This document shows, piece after piece, positions 17,229 to 27,136 of a stretch of 64,000 bases of DNA (the first letter of the stretch is position 1; the number at the start of each line of letters is the position of its first letter). Below the pieces are notes generated by a model. That model saw only the letters and a program-made list of their open reading frames with translations, was not told where the DNA came from and made no database searches. The DNA is from Nocardia miyunensis NBRC 108239. GTDB lineage: Bacteria > Actinomycetota > Actinomycetes > Mycobacteriales > Mycobacteriaceae. The translations under genes and the position numbers were made by a program. Location of the stretch: contig NZ_BDBQ01000001.1 in assembly GCF_001613065.1 (NCBI RefSeq), positions 310,001 to 374,000 of the forward strand, in the 5' to 3' direction.

Positions 17229-18000
17229 CCGAACTCGATTTGGCCGGGCGCTTGTCGAAGCGGTCGCCGATGTCCTTACCGTCCGGCCGCCACGACGCCG
17301 ACGCCTCCGCCTCGAGGCCGAGCGCGTGTGCGACCGAAGCACCTGCGCCCTCCTTGAGCAGGCGTAGCATGCGCTGCACCGCGACCGGGTGGCTCGCCGC
17401 GATCGATGCGGCGATCGCGAGGGTGCGCTCCATCAACTGTTCGTGCGGCACAACCTCGTTCGCCAGACCGATGCGCAGTGCGGTCGCCGAGTCGATCGGA
17501 TCGCCGCTGAGAATGATCTGAATCGCGGCCGGCAACCCGACGATCCGGGGCAGCATCGCACTGCCGCCCCACCCGTTCAGCAGTCCTATCGAGGCATGCG
17601 TGTCGGCGAACACGGCCTTCTCGGAGGCGATGATGAACGAGCAGTTCACCGCGAACTCGAAAGCTCCCGTGTAGCACGGCCCGTTGACCGCGGCGATCAC
17701 CGGCTTGCCGATCGCGCGCACGACCTGGGTCGGCGTGGTTCCCTCGGTGCGCGGCGGCGGACCGGTCAGCGCCTCGGGCAAGTCGACGCCCGCAGAGAAG
17801 GCTGTTCCCGCGCCGGTAATGACCACGACCCGTACGTCGTCGTCGGCATCGGCCTTCCACAATTCCCGCTTGATCGCCTTGCGCATCGCCCGATTGATCG
17901 CATTGCGCCGATCGGGCCGATTCAGCGTCAGAATCGCGACGTGGCCCTCGCGGGTCACCACGACCGGTTCGGCGTCGAAATCGTCGTTCTTCTCACCCAT
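17221..18000 (-). CDS. Enoyl-CoA hydratase/isomerase family protein lacking both canonical glutamates
   Basis: A 259-residue crotonase. The CoA and oxyanion segments are clear: NRPDRRNAINRAM, GTAFSAGVDL and AAVNGPCYTGAFEFAV. Where hydratases carry the two catalytic Glu residues, this protein has ADTHASIGLLNGWGG and PAAIQIILSGD, so neither Glu is present. It is probably an isomerase, hydrolase or other crotonase chemistry rather than a simple hydratase (inference). It is the second crotonase of the operon 15299-20679 and overlaps the downstream thioesterase by 8 bp. Confidence 0.85.
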   Translation of the reverse strand: MGEKNDDFDAEPVVVTREGHVAILTLNRPDRRNAINRAMRKAIKRELWKADADDDVRVVVITGAGTAFSAGVDLPEALTGPPPRTEGTTPTQVVRAIGKPVIAAVNGPCYTGAFEFAVNCSFIIASEKAVFADTHASIGLLNGWGGSAMLPRIVGLPAAIQIILSGDPIDSATALRIGLANEVVPHEQLMERTLAIAASIAASHPVAVQRMLRLLKEGAGASVAHALGLEAEASASWRPDGKDIGDRFDKRPAKSSSDA

Positions 18001-18018
18001 CGCGACTCCCTAACATTC

Positions 18019-18870
18019 TCAAACGAATTCGACTACTGCCTCGGTGAACGCGTCGTTGTCGTCGCCTGCCGCGGTATGACCCGCACCGCTCAACTCCACG
18101 AACCGTGCGCTCGGCACCACCGCCAGGAACTCCTCGACGGCCTCGGCGCTGACCACGTCGGACATCGCGCCGCGGATGACCAGTATCGGCACTCCCAGCC
18201 CGGCTGCGGCCGACTCGAGTTCGCGCACTCGCGCCTGCACGTCCTGGTCCGGCTTGCGGAGAAACTGCGGGTCCCAATGCCATCGCCAACGTCCGTCCGG
18301 GCGCTGTCGCAGGTTGCGGCGCAAGCCTTCCGGACTACGCGGACGGGTTCGATGCGGCAGGTACGCCGCAACCGCGTCCGCTGCCTCCTCCAGGCTGGCG
18401 AAGCCGTCCGGATTGCCCTCCATGAAGGTCCTGATCCGGCTTCCGCCCCTGCGTTCGATCCGCGGCACCACATCGACCAGGACGAGCTTGCGGACTCGGT
18501 CGGCGCCCAGGTCACCGGCGACCTGCAGACCGGTCAATCCGCCGAGGCTCGCTCCGACGAGCGTGACCGGTTCCCCGATCTCGTCGATGACCGCGCGCAC
18601 GTCCTGAGCGAGAATGTCCCATCCGTATTCAGCGGCCGATTGCGCCCACGCGCTGTCCCCATGGCCGCGAGTATCGATCGCGATGACGCGAAACCCCTTG
18701 GCCGCCAGGTGAATACCCGTCCTCTTCCACGAGTGCCGGGTCTGCCCGGTTCCGTGCAGCAGCAGCGCCACCGGGTCACCGTCCTTCCCCCAGCAATCCC
18801 CCGCCAGCCGCAGATCACCGGCCCCGCGGAATTCCACGGGGCGGCCCTGCTCAGCGGTAGCGATACTCAT
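18019..18870 (-). CDS. Alpha/beta hydrolase
   Basis: A 283-residue hydrolase. The nucleophile elbow is GASLGG (S108), the oxyanion HG is in LLLHGTGQTRHSW, a candidate acid lies in GAMSDVV and the catalytic His is in GAGHTAAGD (about 265). Start ATG 18870 has AAGGAGCGCA ahead. It lies inside the crotonase/thioesterase operon. It could cleave a C-C bond after ring opening, or an ester or lactone. The family (lipase, haloperoxidase-like or meta-cleavage hydrolase) does not allow a choice from sequence alone. Confidence 0.85.
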   Translation of the reverse strand: MSIATAEQGRPVEFRGAGDLRLAGDCWGKDGDPVALLLHGTGQTRHSWKRTGIHLAAKGFRVIAIDTRGHGDSAWAQSAAEYGWDILAQDVRAVIDEIGEPVTLVGASLGGLTGLQVAGDLGADRVRKLVLVDVVPRIERRGGSRIRTFMEGNPDGFASLEEAADAVAAYLPHRTRPRSPEGLRRNLRQRPDGRWRWHWDPQFLRKPDQDVQARVRELESAAAGLGVPILVIRGAMSDVVSAEAVEEFLAVVPSARFVELSGAGHTAAGDDNDAFTEAVVEFV

Positions 18871-18891
18871 TGCGCTCCTTGTCCGAAAGTG

Positions 18892-19887
<996 letters not shown>

Positions 19888-20679
19888 CTAGACGTGTGCG
19901 GTGGTGGCCTGTGAGTCGGGCCGATAGAAGACGGCCTCGCGCTTCTCCGAAAAGGCCGCCCGGGCCTCCTGCGCATCGGCGCCGAGCATGTTGTTGGCCT
20001 GAGCGTGGTTCTCCCGCTGCAGCGCGGCCTCGATGCTGCCACCGTCCGCGGCGGCGTCGAGCAGCTGTTTGGTCAGCGAGAGCGCCTGGGCGGGCGCGTG
20101 CACCAATCGCCGGGCCATGGACTCGACCGTACTGTCGAGTTCCTCGGCAGGCACGATTCGGGTCACCAGGCCGAGCTCGGAAGCCTCTGCGGCCGAGAGG
20201 ATTTCACCGAAGAAGGCGAGTTCTTTGGCCTTCTGCAGGCCGACCAGGCGGGGCAGCAGCCAGCTGCCCCCGAAGTCGAGCGAGAGCGCGCGGCGGATGA
20301 AGATCTGGGAGAACCTTGCTCGGTCGGTGGCGACGACGAGGTCGCAGCCGAGCGCGAGATTCCAGCCGGCGCCGACCGCGACGCCGTCCACCTTGGCGAT
20401 GGTGGGGATGGTCAGCGCGGACAACGCCTCGGCGGCGTGACTGGCGCGCTTCATATAGTCCAGTGCGTCATCGGAGATTCCGTCCAGGTCGGCTCCGGAA
20501 CAGAAGTCTCCGCCGGCACCCGTCAGCACCATCACCCGATCGCCTGGTCTGCGTTCTATCTCGGTGAAGGTTTCGGCGAGCTCACGCCACATCGCCGGGC
20601 TGCCGGCATTCTTCTTCTCCGGCCGTGACATCACAACCGTCACCACCCCGTCGTGGCGTTCGACTTTCAACGTCTGCAC
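19888..20679 (-). CDS. Enoyl-CoA hydratase/isomerase family protein
   Basis: A 263-residue crotonase. Features are SRPEKKNAGSPAMW, GGDFCSGADLDG, AKVDGVAVGAGWNLAL and the IFIRRALSLDFGGSWLLPRLVG segment. The second catalytic position retains Glu in QKAKELAFFG, while the first is Ala or Leu. This pattern resembles PaaG-like isomerase relatives. The start is GTG 20679 behind GAGAGG. It is the first gene of the minus-strand operon reaching 15299, and the operator at 20735-20750 is 56 bp upstream. Confidence 0.87.
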   Translation of the reverse strand: MQTLKVERHDGVVTVVMSRPEKKNAGSPAMWRELAETFTEIERRPGDRVMVLTGAGGDFCSGADLDGISDDALDYMKRASHAAEALSALTIPTIAKVDGVAVGAGWNLALGCDLVVATDRARFSQIFIRRALSLDFGGSWLLPRLVGLQKAKELAFFGEILSAAEASELGLVTRIVPAEELDSTVESMARRLVHAPAQALSLTKQLLDAAADGGSIEAALQRENHAQANNMLGADAQEARAAFSEKREAVFYRPDSQATTAHV

Positions 20680-20734
20680 CGTGCCTACCTCTCCGCCGAC
20701 CTGCTGGCAGCGCCGCCAGAACCTTACCTAGATA

Positions 20735-20750
20735 ACATAGTTCACTATGT
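20735..20750. promoter_or_regulatory. TetR-type operator, second copy of ACATAGTGAACTATGT
   Basis: Reading toward the minus-strand operon this is ACATAGTGAACTATGT followed by T, identical over 17 bases to the site at 5502-5518. It lies 56 bp upstream of GTG 20679. The two sites have the same orientation relative to their genes and similar distance to the start (44 and 55 bp of intervening DNA). Confidence 0.75.
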
Positions 20751-20949
20751 CATGGGCACGCAAGATCGAGGTGAGCACGTCGACGAGATCACTCTCGCCG
20801 AACCGAAATCATCGGCGATAATCAGCGATTTCGACGCTCGAGCGACGTTTTCGATCGCAGCCGCCGAGTCGACCGGACGCTCGAAATCCGCAGCCACGCA
20901 CTGACATTCTCCGAAACTCAATGCGCACCTGGTGTACTTAGATTGCTTA

Positions 20950-20978
20950 TTGACACATCTCATCTTCGCACCTACCTT
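20950..20978 (+). promoter_or_regulatory. Candidate sigma-70-type promoter for the ABC importer
   Basis: TTGACA (20950-20955) is followed after 17 bp by TACCTT (20973-20978), about 70 bp upstream of the substrate-binding protein start. The rest of the 367-bp gap between the two divergent operons (20680-21046) contains the operator at 20735-20750 and no gene that I can see. Confidence 0.45.
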
Positions 20979-21046
20979 TACCTCACCCAGGGTTTGTGAT
21001 CCACATCACCCGACGAGCAGTGCTGCTCAGCCTGAGAGAAGGAACC

Positions 21047-22291
21047 ATGACCGATAAGCGTGACAATCGGCGATCCATCAAGCCCCGAGTCGGCAGGCTG
21101 GCCCTGATCGCGCTCGTGCCCGCGATCGCACTCGCCACCGCCTGCAGCAGCGGCGACAACTCCTCCGGCACCTCGGCCGAGGCTCCCAGCAGCGCCTTCC
21201 CCGACAAACCGGCGACCGGCAGCCCGATCAAGATCGGACTGATCAATCCCGAAGGCGGACCCGCGGTGTCGCAACCGTCGAACCGTGAGGCAGCCGCGGC
21301 GGTCGTGCAGTACGCGAACGCGAACCTGGGCGGTATCGCCGGACATCGCGTCGAACTCGTCACCTGTGCGGCGAAAGAAGACCCCGCGTCCAACCGCGAC
21401 TGTGCCAACCAGATGGTCGAGGCGAAGGTCTCCGCTGTCGTCGTCACCACCACCGCCTACGGCGACGCGATGGTCCCGGTCATCACCGGAGCAGGCATCC
21501 CCTACCTCACCCCGGCCGGGGCGAGCGCCGCGGAGATGACCACTCCCGGCGCATTCGCTCTCACCGGAGGATTCCCCGGCTCCCTGAAATCGATGGCGGT
21601 CTACGCTGCTGGCAAGGGGTACAAGAAGGTCACCGCTTTCGTCACCGATTCCGGCACCGCGCCCGCCACCACGAAGACCATGGGCGGGGCCGCCTTCAGC
21701 GCCGCGGGCATCGACCTGCAGGTCGTACCCATTCCACTGGGCACACCGGATGCCACCCCGCAGGTGAGCTCCGGGATCTCCGGCAATGTCGGCGCCATCG
21801 CGGTAGTGGGCGACGCGACGATGTGTACCTCGGTGGTCGAGGCACTGGGCGCCCTGGGCGCCACGCAGGACAAGATGCTGATCCAGCCGTGCCTGGATCC
21901 CGCCACCGTCGAGGCTGTCGGCGACGCAATGAACGGCGCCCACGTCTTCACCACCGCGGACCTGGTCTCCAATGATCCCGAGGCGGTGCTCTACCGCAGG
22001 GTGATGAAGATGTACGCACCCCACACCGATCTCAGCGGCTACACCTACATCGGCTACCAGGGCATGCTCGGTCTGGTGCGCGCCGCCCAGGGGGTGACCG
22101 GCGATCCGAACGCCGCGGCGATCTCCACCGCCATCAAATCCGCCCAGAACGTGCCGTTGCCCGCTGGACACGGCATCACCTTCACCTGCAACGGCAGCAC
22201 GATCGCGCAACTGCCCTCGATCTGCAGCACGCAGTTGGTAACGGTCACGGTCGACGACGGCAAGCCCACCGACCCGCAGATCACCAAGTAG
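21047..22291 (+). CDS. ABC-transporter substrate-binding lipoprotein, branched-chain amino-acid (LivJ) type
   Basis: A 414-residue exported lipoprotein. After a basic N-terminus (KRDNRRSIKPRVGR) and a hydrophobic core comes the lipobox LATAC with acylated C33, then a Ser/Gly-rich linker. The mature part (IKIGLINPEGGPAV onward) is a type I periplasmic-binding fold of the leucine-binding class. ATG 21047 follows GAGAAGGA. It heads the importer operon. Such systems in actinobacteria often import aromatic or other organic acids rather than amino acids, which would suit this catabolic island (inference). Confidence 0.9.
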   Translation: MTDKRDNRRSIKPRVGRLALIALVPAIALATACSSGDNSSGTSAEAPSSAFPDKPATGSPIKIGLINPEGGPAVSQPSNREAAAAVVQYANANLGGIAGHRVELVTCAAKEDPASNRDCANQMVEAKVSAVVVTTTAYGDAMVPVITGAGIPYLTPAGASAAEMTTPGAFALTGGFPGSLKSMAVYAAGKGYKKVTAFVTDSGTAPATTKTMGGAAFSAAGIDLQVVPIPLGTPDATPQVSSGISGNVGAIAVVGDATMCTSVVEALGALGATQDKMLIQPCLDPATVEAVGDAMNGAHVFTTADLVSNDPEAVLYRRVMKMYAPHTDLSGYTYIGYQGMLGLVRAAQGVTGDPNAAAISTAIKSAQNVPLPAGHGITFTCNGSTIAQLPSICSTQLVTVTVDDGKPTDPQITK

Positions 22292-22334
22292 GTCCCTGGC
22301 CTCAGCGAAATGTGTGGTATTCGAGGAGCTTTCC

Positions 22335-25091
22335 GTGACTGATCATGTGGTGTTCCTGGCACTGGGACTGGGCAACGGCGCCGTGTATGCGGCGTTGGGC
22401 CTGGCACTGGTGATGACGTTCCGCAGTTCGGGCGTCGTGAACTTCAGCACCGGCGCAGTGGCTCTGTACGTGGCATACACGTACGGTTTCCTGCGCAAGG
22501 GCGAACTGCTCAACCCGATTCCCGGGATGGCGACGACGGTTCATCTCGGCGGGCGCCTCGACTTGTGGCCCGCGATAGCGATATCACTCGTCATCGCCGC
22601 CGTGCTCGGAATCCTGATCTACGCCATCGTCTTTCGACCGTTGCGCACCGCGCCTCCGGTCGCGAAGGCGGTGGCCTCGATCGGGGTGATGCTGTTCGTG
22701 CAGGCCCTGCTGGCGGTGCGGGTCGGCACCACCCCGGTGTCGGTGAAGGCGATTCTGCCGTCGGGGGCGCTGTCGATCGGCACCGCCCGCATCCCCGCGG
22801 ACCGGCTGTGGTTCGCCGCGGTGATCCTGGTACTCGCGGTGATTCTCGCCATGTCGTTCCGCTGGACGCGATTCGGCCTGGCCACCCGCGCCGCGGCGGA
22901 GACGGAGAAGGGAGCCCTGGTCACCGGTCTGTCCCCCGAACGCATCGCCTTCGGCAACTGGGCGCTGAGCACGATGGTGGCCGGGTTGAGCGGGATCCTG
23001 ATCGCACCGATCGTGCCGCTCATCCCGGTCTCCTACACCCTGTTCATCGTGCCCGCGCTCGCGGCGGCGCTGGTCGGCAACTTCACCGCGCTGGGCCTGA
23101 CGGTGGTCGCCGGTCTCTGCATCGGCATGGTGCAGTCGGAGACGACACATCTGCAGAGCACCATCGACTGGTTCCCGAAATCCGGTATGGCCGAACTGGT
23201 TCCGCTGCTGCTGATCCTCGTCTTCCTGGTGGTCCGGGGTCGGCCGCTACCGTCGCGCGGTGCCATCATCGTCCAGACGCTGGGCCGGGCGCCGCGACCG
23301 AAAGGACTGCTCGTCCCCACTGTTGCCTCGGTCGTGGTGGCCCTGGTAGCACTGCTCACAACCTCGGGTAGCTACCGCGCGGCGGTCATCACCACCCTGA
23401 TCCTGGCGGTGGTCGCGCTGTCGCAGGTCGTGGTCACCGGGTTCGCGGGACAGATCTCGCTGGCACAGCTGACGCTCGCGGGGATCGGCGCGTTCACCCT
23501 CAGTCGGCTGACCAACGACCTTGGTATCCCGTTCCCGATCGCCCCCGTTCTGGCGGCACTCGCGGCAACGGTGATCGGTGTGGTCGTGGGACTGCCCGCA
23601 CTGCGGATCCGGGGACTGCCCGTCGCCGTCGTCACGCTTGCGCTGGCGGTGTTTCTCGACGCGTTCTGGTTCCGCAACAGCAATCTCAACGGCGGGCTGA
23701 ACGGCGCACACATCAAGAATCCGAGCCTGTTCGGCATTGATCTCGGTATCGGTGCGGGACAGGCATATCCGCGGATCGCATTCGGAATCGTATGCCTGGT
23801 GGTGCTGGTCCTGGTCGCGGTGGGCGTCGCCAAGCTGCGGACCAGCCGTCTCGGCGCGTCGATGCTCGCGGTGCGGGCCAACGAGCGCTCTGCGGCGGCA
23901 TCTGGAATCGATGTATCCCGCACCAAGATCAAGGCGTTCGCCATCAGCGCCTTCATCGCGGGGCTCGGCGGGGCGCTGATGGGGTATCAGCAGACAGTGG
24001 CGACCGCGGAATCGTTCTCGGTCCTCACTGGCATCGGGCTGTTCGCGATGGTCTACATCGCGGGCATCACGTGTGTTTCGGGCGGCATTCTCGCCGGGAT
24101 CATCGGCGCGGGCGGAATCGTTTTCATCGTGATGGACCGCGTCCTGCACCTCGGCGACTACTACTCGATCATCTCCGGCATCCTGCTGGTACTGACGGTC
24201 ATCCAGTACCCCGAGGGGCTGGTCGGCCACCTGCATCAGCATTCGGCACGAATCCGCCGGTGGCTCAGCCGAATTCGTCCGACCGCACCTCCGCACCACG
24301 AGTCGGCGCCCACCCTCGCCGCACCACCGCCAATGCGGGAGGTCTCGGAGGAGGTCCTGTTGTCCGCCACAGGCATAGGCGTGCGATACGGCGGAGTGGT
24401 GGCACTCGACGACGTCACCTTCGAGGTCCGGGCGGGCGAGATCGTCGGGCTGATCGGACCCAACGGCGCCGGTAAGACCACCTGTATCGATGCCCTCAGC
24501 GGCTTCGCTTCCTCCTCGGGCGCGGTAACGCTCGGCGAGCGGCGCATCGACGGGATCGAACCGCACAAACGAAGCAAGCTCGGCCTCGGCCGGACCTTCC
24601 AGGGCATCGAGTTGTACGACGATCTGACGGTGCGTGAGAACGTCGCTGTCGGCACCGTCGCGGCGGCGAAACGCCCCGGCGAGAGATCCACACCACCGGA
24701 TATCGACGCCCTGTTCGGGGTGCTCCATCTCGACGCGGTCGCCGATCGTTCGGTCAGCGAGCTGTCACAGGGGCAGCGCCAGCTGGTCTCGGTGGCGCGC
24801 GCCCTGGCCGGACGCCCCCGCATCGTCCTGCTCGACGAACCGGCCGCGGGCCTCGACAGCACCGAAAGTCAGTGGCTCGGTGCACGTTTGAAAGCCGTGC
24901 GAGACGCGGGAGTGACGGTGGTGATGGTCGACCACGACATGGAGCTGGTACTCGAGGTCTGCGACCGGATCGTGGTACTCGACCTCGGCCGCGTCATCGC
25001 CCAGGGCACACCCGAGCAAATCCAGTCCGATCCCGATGTGGTGCGCGCCTACCTCGGCACCACCCACTCCCCCACGGAGGTGTCCCCGTGA
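22335..25091 (+). CDS. Fused LivH-LivM permease and LivG ATPase of a branched-chain-type ABC importer
   Basis: A 918-residue chain combining three subunits. Residues about 1-310 are a LivH-like permease (VVFLALGLGNGAVYAALGLA near the start). About 340-640 is a LivM-like permease (GFAGQISLAQ motif). From about 680 on is the ATPase, with Walker A GPNGAGKTT, signature LSQGQRQL and Walker B RIVLLDEPAAGLD. GTG 22335 is chosen because GAGGAG lies 6 nt upstream. GTG 22314 is a longer alternative. Fusion guarantees one copy of each permease per ATPase. The stop overlaps the LivF start (GTGA). Confidence 0.9.
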   Translation: MTDHVVFLALGLGNGAVYAALGLALVMTFRSSGVVNFSTGAVALYVAYTYGFLRKGELLNPIPGMATTVHLGGRLDLWPAIAISLVIAAVLGILIYAIVFRPLRTAPPVAKAVASIGVMLFVQALLAVRVGTTPVSVKAILPSGALSIGTARIPADRLWFAAVILVLAVILAMSFRWTRFGLATRAAAETEKGALVTGLSPERIAFGNWALSTMVAGLSGILIAPIVPLIPVSYTLFIVPALAAALVGNFTALGLTVVAGLCIGMVQSETTHLQSTIDWFPKSGMAELVPLLLILVFLVVRGRPLPSRGAIIVQTLGRAPRPKGLLVPTVASVVVALVALLTTSGSYRAAVITTLILAVVALSQVVVTGFAGQISLAQLTLAGIGAFTLSRLTNDLGIPFPIAPVLAALAATVIGVVVGLPALRIRGLPVAVVTLALAVFLDAFWFRNSNLNGGLNGAHIKNPSLFGIDLGIGAGQAYPRIAFGIVCLVVLVLVAVGVAKLRTSRLGASMLAVRANERSAAASGIDVSRTKIKAFAISAFIAGLGGALMGYQQTVATAESFSVLTGIGLFAMVYIAGITCVSGGILAGIIGAGGIVFIVMDRVLHLGDYYSIISGILLVLTVIQYPEGLVGHLHQHSARIRRWLSRIRPTAPPHHESAPTLAAPPPMREVSEEVLLSATGIGVRYGGVVALDDVTFEVRAGEIVGLIGPNGAGKTTCIDALSGFASSSGAVTLGERRIDGIEPHKRSKLGLGRTFQGIELYDDLTVRENVAVGTVAAAKRPGERSTPPDIDALFGVLHLDAVADRSVSELSQGQRQLVSVARALAGRPRIVLLDEPAAGLDSTESQWLGARLKAVRDAGVTVVMVDHDMELVLEVCDRIVVLDLGRVIAQGTPEQIQSDPDVVRAYLGTTHSPTEVSP

Positions 25092-25813
25092 CCACGGTCC
25101 TCGGATGTACCGAAGTCGACGCCGGCTATGCCAAGGGCCGGCCGTGTGTGCGCGGCTTCGACCTCTCGCTCGCCGACGGCGAAGTGCTCTGTCTGCTGGG
25201 CCCCAACGGCGCCGGGAAGACCACTCTGCTGATGACCCTCGCCGGACTGCTACCGGGCCTCGGGGGCACCGTCACCATCGCCGGGACCTCCGTCAAACCA
25301 GGACAGGCACGGGCGGCGTCGCGGGCCGGGCTGGTTCTGGTGCCGGACGATCGCTCACTGTTCACCGGACTCACCGTCGAACAGAACCTCGAGCTCGCGG
25401 GCAAACGCTCGGGTCCGGCCGTCACCGACATCGTCGACTACTTCCCCCGGCTCGGCGAACGACTGGGGGTCACCGCGGGCATGCTCTCGGGTGGTGAGCA
25501 GCAGATGCTCGCGATCGGCCGGGCGCTGATGCAGAAGCCCAAGGTACTGCTGATCGACGAGCTGAGCATGGGGCTCGCCCCCGTGATCGTCGAATCACTG
25601 CTCCCGGTGATCCGCCGGGTCGCCGACGACAACGGCACCGCGGTCATCCTCGTCGAGCAGCATGTCCGGCTGGCCCTCGAAATCGCCGACACGGCAATCG
25701 TTCTCGCCCACGGACGCGATGTACTACGCGGCAGCGCGACCGAACTGGCGGCCGACCCGGAGCAGATCGAACGGGCTTACCTGGGCACGGTGGAGGCCCC
25801 GGCGAGCGCCTGA
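25088..25813 (+). CDS. LivF-type ABC transporter ATPase
   Basis: A 241-residue ATP-binding subunit. It has Walker A LGPNGAGKTTLL, Q-loop region VPDDRSLFTGLTV, signature MLSGGEQQMLAIGRAL and Walker B VLLIDELSMGLAP, with the switch His in VEQHV. GTG 25088 overlaps the stop of the fused permease/ATPase by 4 bp, so translation is coupled. It would form the heterodimeric motor with the C-terminal domain of the preceding protein. A terminator hairpin follows 21 bp after the stop. Confidence 0.92.
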   Translation: MTTVLGCTEVDAGYAKGRPCVRGFDLSLADGEVLCLLGPNGAGKTTLLMTLAGLLPGLGGTVTIAGTSVKPGQARAASRAGLVLVPDDRSLFTGLTVEQNLELAGKRSGPAVTDIVDYFPRLGERLGVTAGMLSGGEQQMLAIGRALMQKPKVLLIDELSMGLAPVIVESLLPVIRRVADDNGTAVILVEQHVRLALEIADTAIVLAHGRDVLRGSATELAADPEQIERAYLGTVEAPASA

Positions 25814-25834
25814 CCCGCCCCCGCAGTTCCTCGA

Positions 25835-25871
25835 TGTCACACCGGTTCACGAAACATGATCCGGTGTGACA
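25835..25871 (+). terminator. Terminator of the ABC importer operon
   Basis: Perfect 11-bp arms TGTCACACCGG (25835-25845) and CCGGTGTGACA (25861-25871) flank a 15-nt loop, starting 21 bp after the LivF stop. Confidence 0.75.
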
Positions 25872-26338
25872 CAGGCGAACTCGGTCACCGTGCGTAATCG
25901 CGCTCAGGGCTGTCCGGCCGCAGCGCAATTGCTGCGCACTCTCGGCAACCACCGCCACCTTTTCACCCGACAGCGGGCTGGCATCGTAGGGGTCACCGTT
26001 GTCCTTGTGCGACATGAATTCTCCCTTTCGACCCGCAATCGTCAGCTGCGAGCGACCGGGCTCGGTGACCGCCTCCGGCCCGCTCGAGGCCGCGGCCCCT
26101 CAGACATGGAGCGGGAGTATGGGTCAGGGGCCCGACCGGTCGAGGATCAGTGCGGCCGGATCTCTCTCGCGCCGCAATATCGGCAGCGCCGGATCGACGG
26201 TCAGGACAGGTATCGGTACCGCGCACAGACGAGAAATCCGTCCCTGCCGATTCGGCAGGAACGGACTCTGTTCGACGCCTTTGCTCGACTCGAGCCGGCG
26301 CACAATACCTTTCGATGACTACCGCAGCCTCTCGATGG
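25872..26338. other. Intergenic stretch with one weak small frame
   Basis: About 470 bp between the importer terminator and the 3' end of the hydratase at 26339. On the minus strand an ATG at 26015 behind AAAGGGAG opens a coding-looking peptide (MSHKDNGDPYDASPLSGEK...). It then runs through the importer terminator and antisense into LivF, so it would be a fragment. I do not recognise the family. A second hairpin lies at 26237-26265. Confidence 0.3.
26237..26265 (-). terminator. Hairpin downstream of the thiolase/hydratase operon
   Basis: Arms TCCGTCCCTGCC and GGCAGGAACGGA pair with one mismatch around a 5-nt loop, about 75 bp beyond the stop of the minus-strand hydratase at 26339. Confidence 0.55.
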
Positions 26339-27136
26339 CTACCGCGCCTTCCACACCGGGGCACGCTTCTCGGCGAAGGCCAACGGGCCCTCCTTGGCAT
26401 CCTCACTGTTCATCAGAACCTGCCACTCGTCCTCCGAGTGAGCCCACCGGTCATTCTCGGCGGGACGGTCGCCCGCCTGGATACCGAGCGCGATCCGCTT
26501 GCTGGCCTGCACCGACAGCGGGGCGTTGACCGCGATCCGTTCGGCCAGCGCGAGCGCGGCCTCGACCACGGTGCCATCCGGAACGATCTGGTTGATCAGG
26601 CCGTACTCGTGAGCCGTCGCCGCCGAGATCGGGTCGCCGGTCAGGATCATCTCCATGGCCAGGCGCTGCGGTATCTGCGCCGGCAGCCGGAAGACCCCGC
26701 CTGCACCCGCGATCAGGCCACGCTTCACCTCGGGCAGTCCGAAGCTGGCGCTCTGCGCCGCGACGATCAGATCGGCGGAAAGGGCGAGTTCGGTGCCGCC
26801 GCCGAGTGCGGTGCCGTTGACCGCGGCGATGGTCGGCTTGCTGATGACGTGCCGAACGAAGCCGGCGAAGCCCCAGTCCTCGTTGCCGGGTGCGAACAGT
26901 CCCTCGCCGCGCGAGATCGCCTTGAGATCCGCTCCCGCGCAGAAGGATTTGTCGCCCGCGCCGGTAATCACGACCACCCGGATCTCCGGGTCGTTCTCGG
27001 CCTCCACCAGTGCCGCGCCGACGGCCGTGCTGACCGCCGCGTTGACCGCGTTGCGGGCCTCGGGGCGATTGATGGTGATCAGCAGGACGTTGCCCTTGCG
27101 CTCGACCAGTGCCCCGGCCTGGGTTGCCGCCGTCAT
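26339..27136 (-). CDS. Enoyl-CoA hydratase
   Basis: A 265-residue crotonase with both canonical catalytic glutamates: E in FGLPEVKRGLIAGAGG and E in RLAMEMILTGD. The oxyanion segments KSFCAGADLKAI and AAVNGTALGGGTELAL are also present. It should add water to a trans-2-enoyl-CoA. ATG 27136 overlaps the thiolase stop by one base (TGATG), so it is translationally coupled. It is the last gene of the ligase, dehydrogenase, thiolase, hydratase operon 30994-26339. This is the most conventional hydratase of the five crotonases in the window. Confidence 0.92.
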   Translation of the reverse strand: MTAATQAGALVERKGNVLLITINRPEARNAVNAAVSTAVGAALVEAENDPEIRVVVITGAGDKSFCAGADLKAISRGEGLFAPGNEDWGFAGFVRHVISKPTIAAVNGTALGGGTELALSADLIVAAQSASFGLPEVKRGLIAGAGGVFRLPAQIPQRLAMEMILTGDPISAATAHEYGLINQIVPDGTVVEAALALAERIAVNAPLSVQASKRIALGIQAGDRPAENDRWAHSEDEWQVLMNSEDAKEGPLAFAEKRAPVWKAR

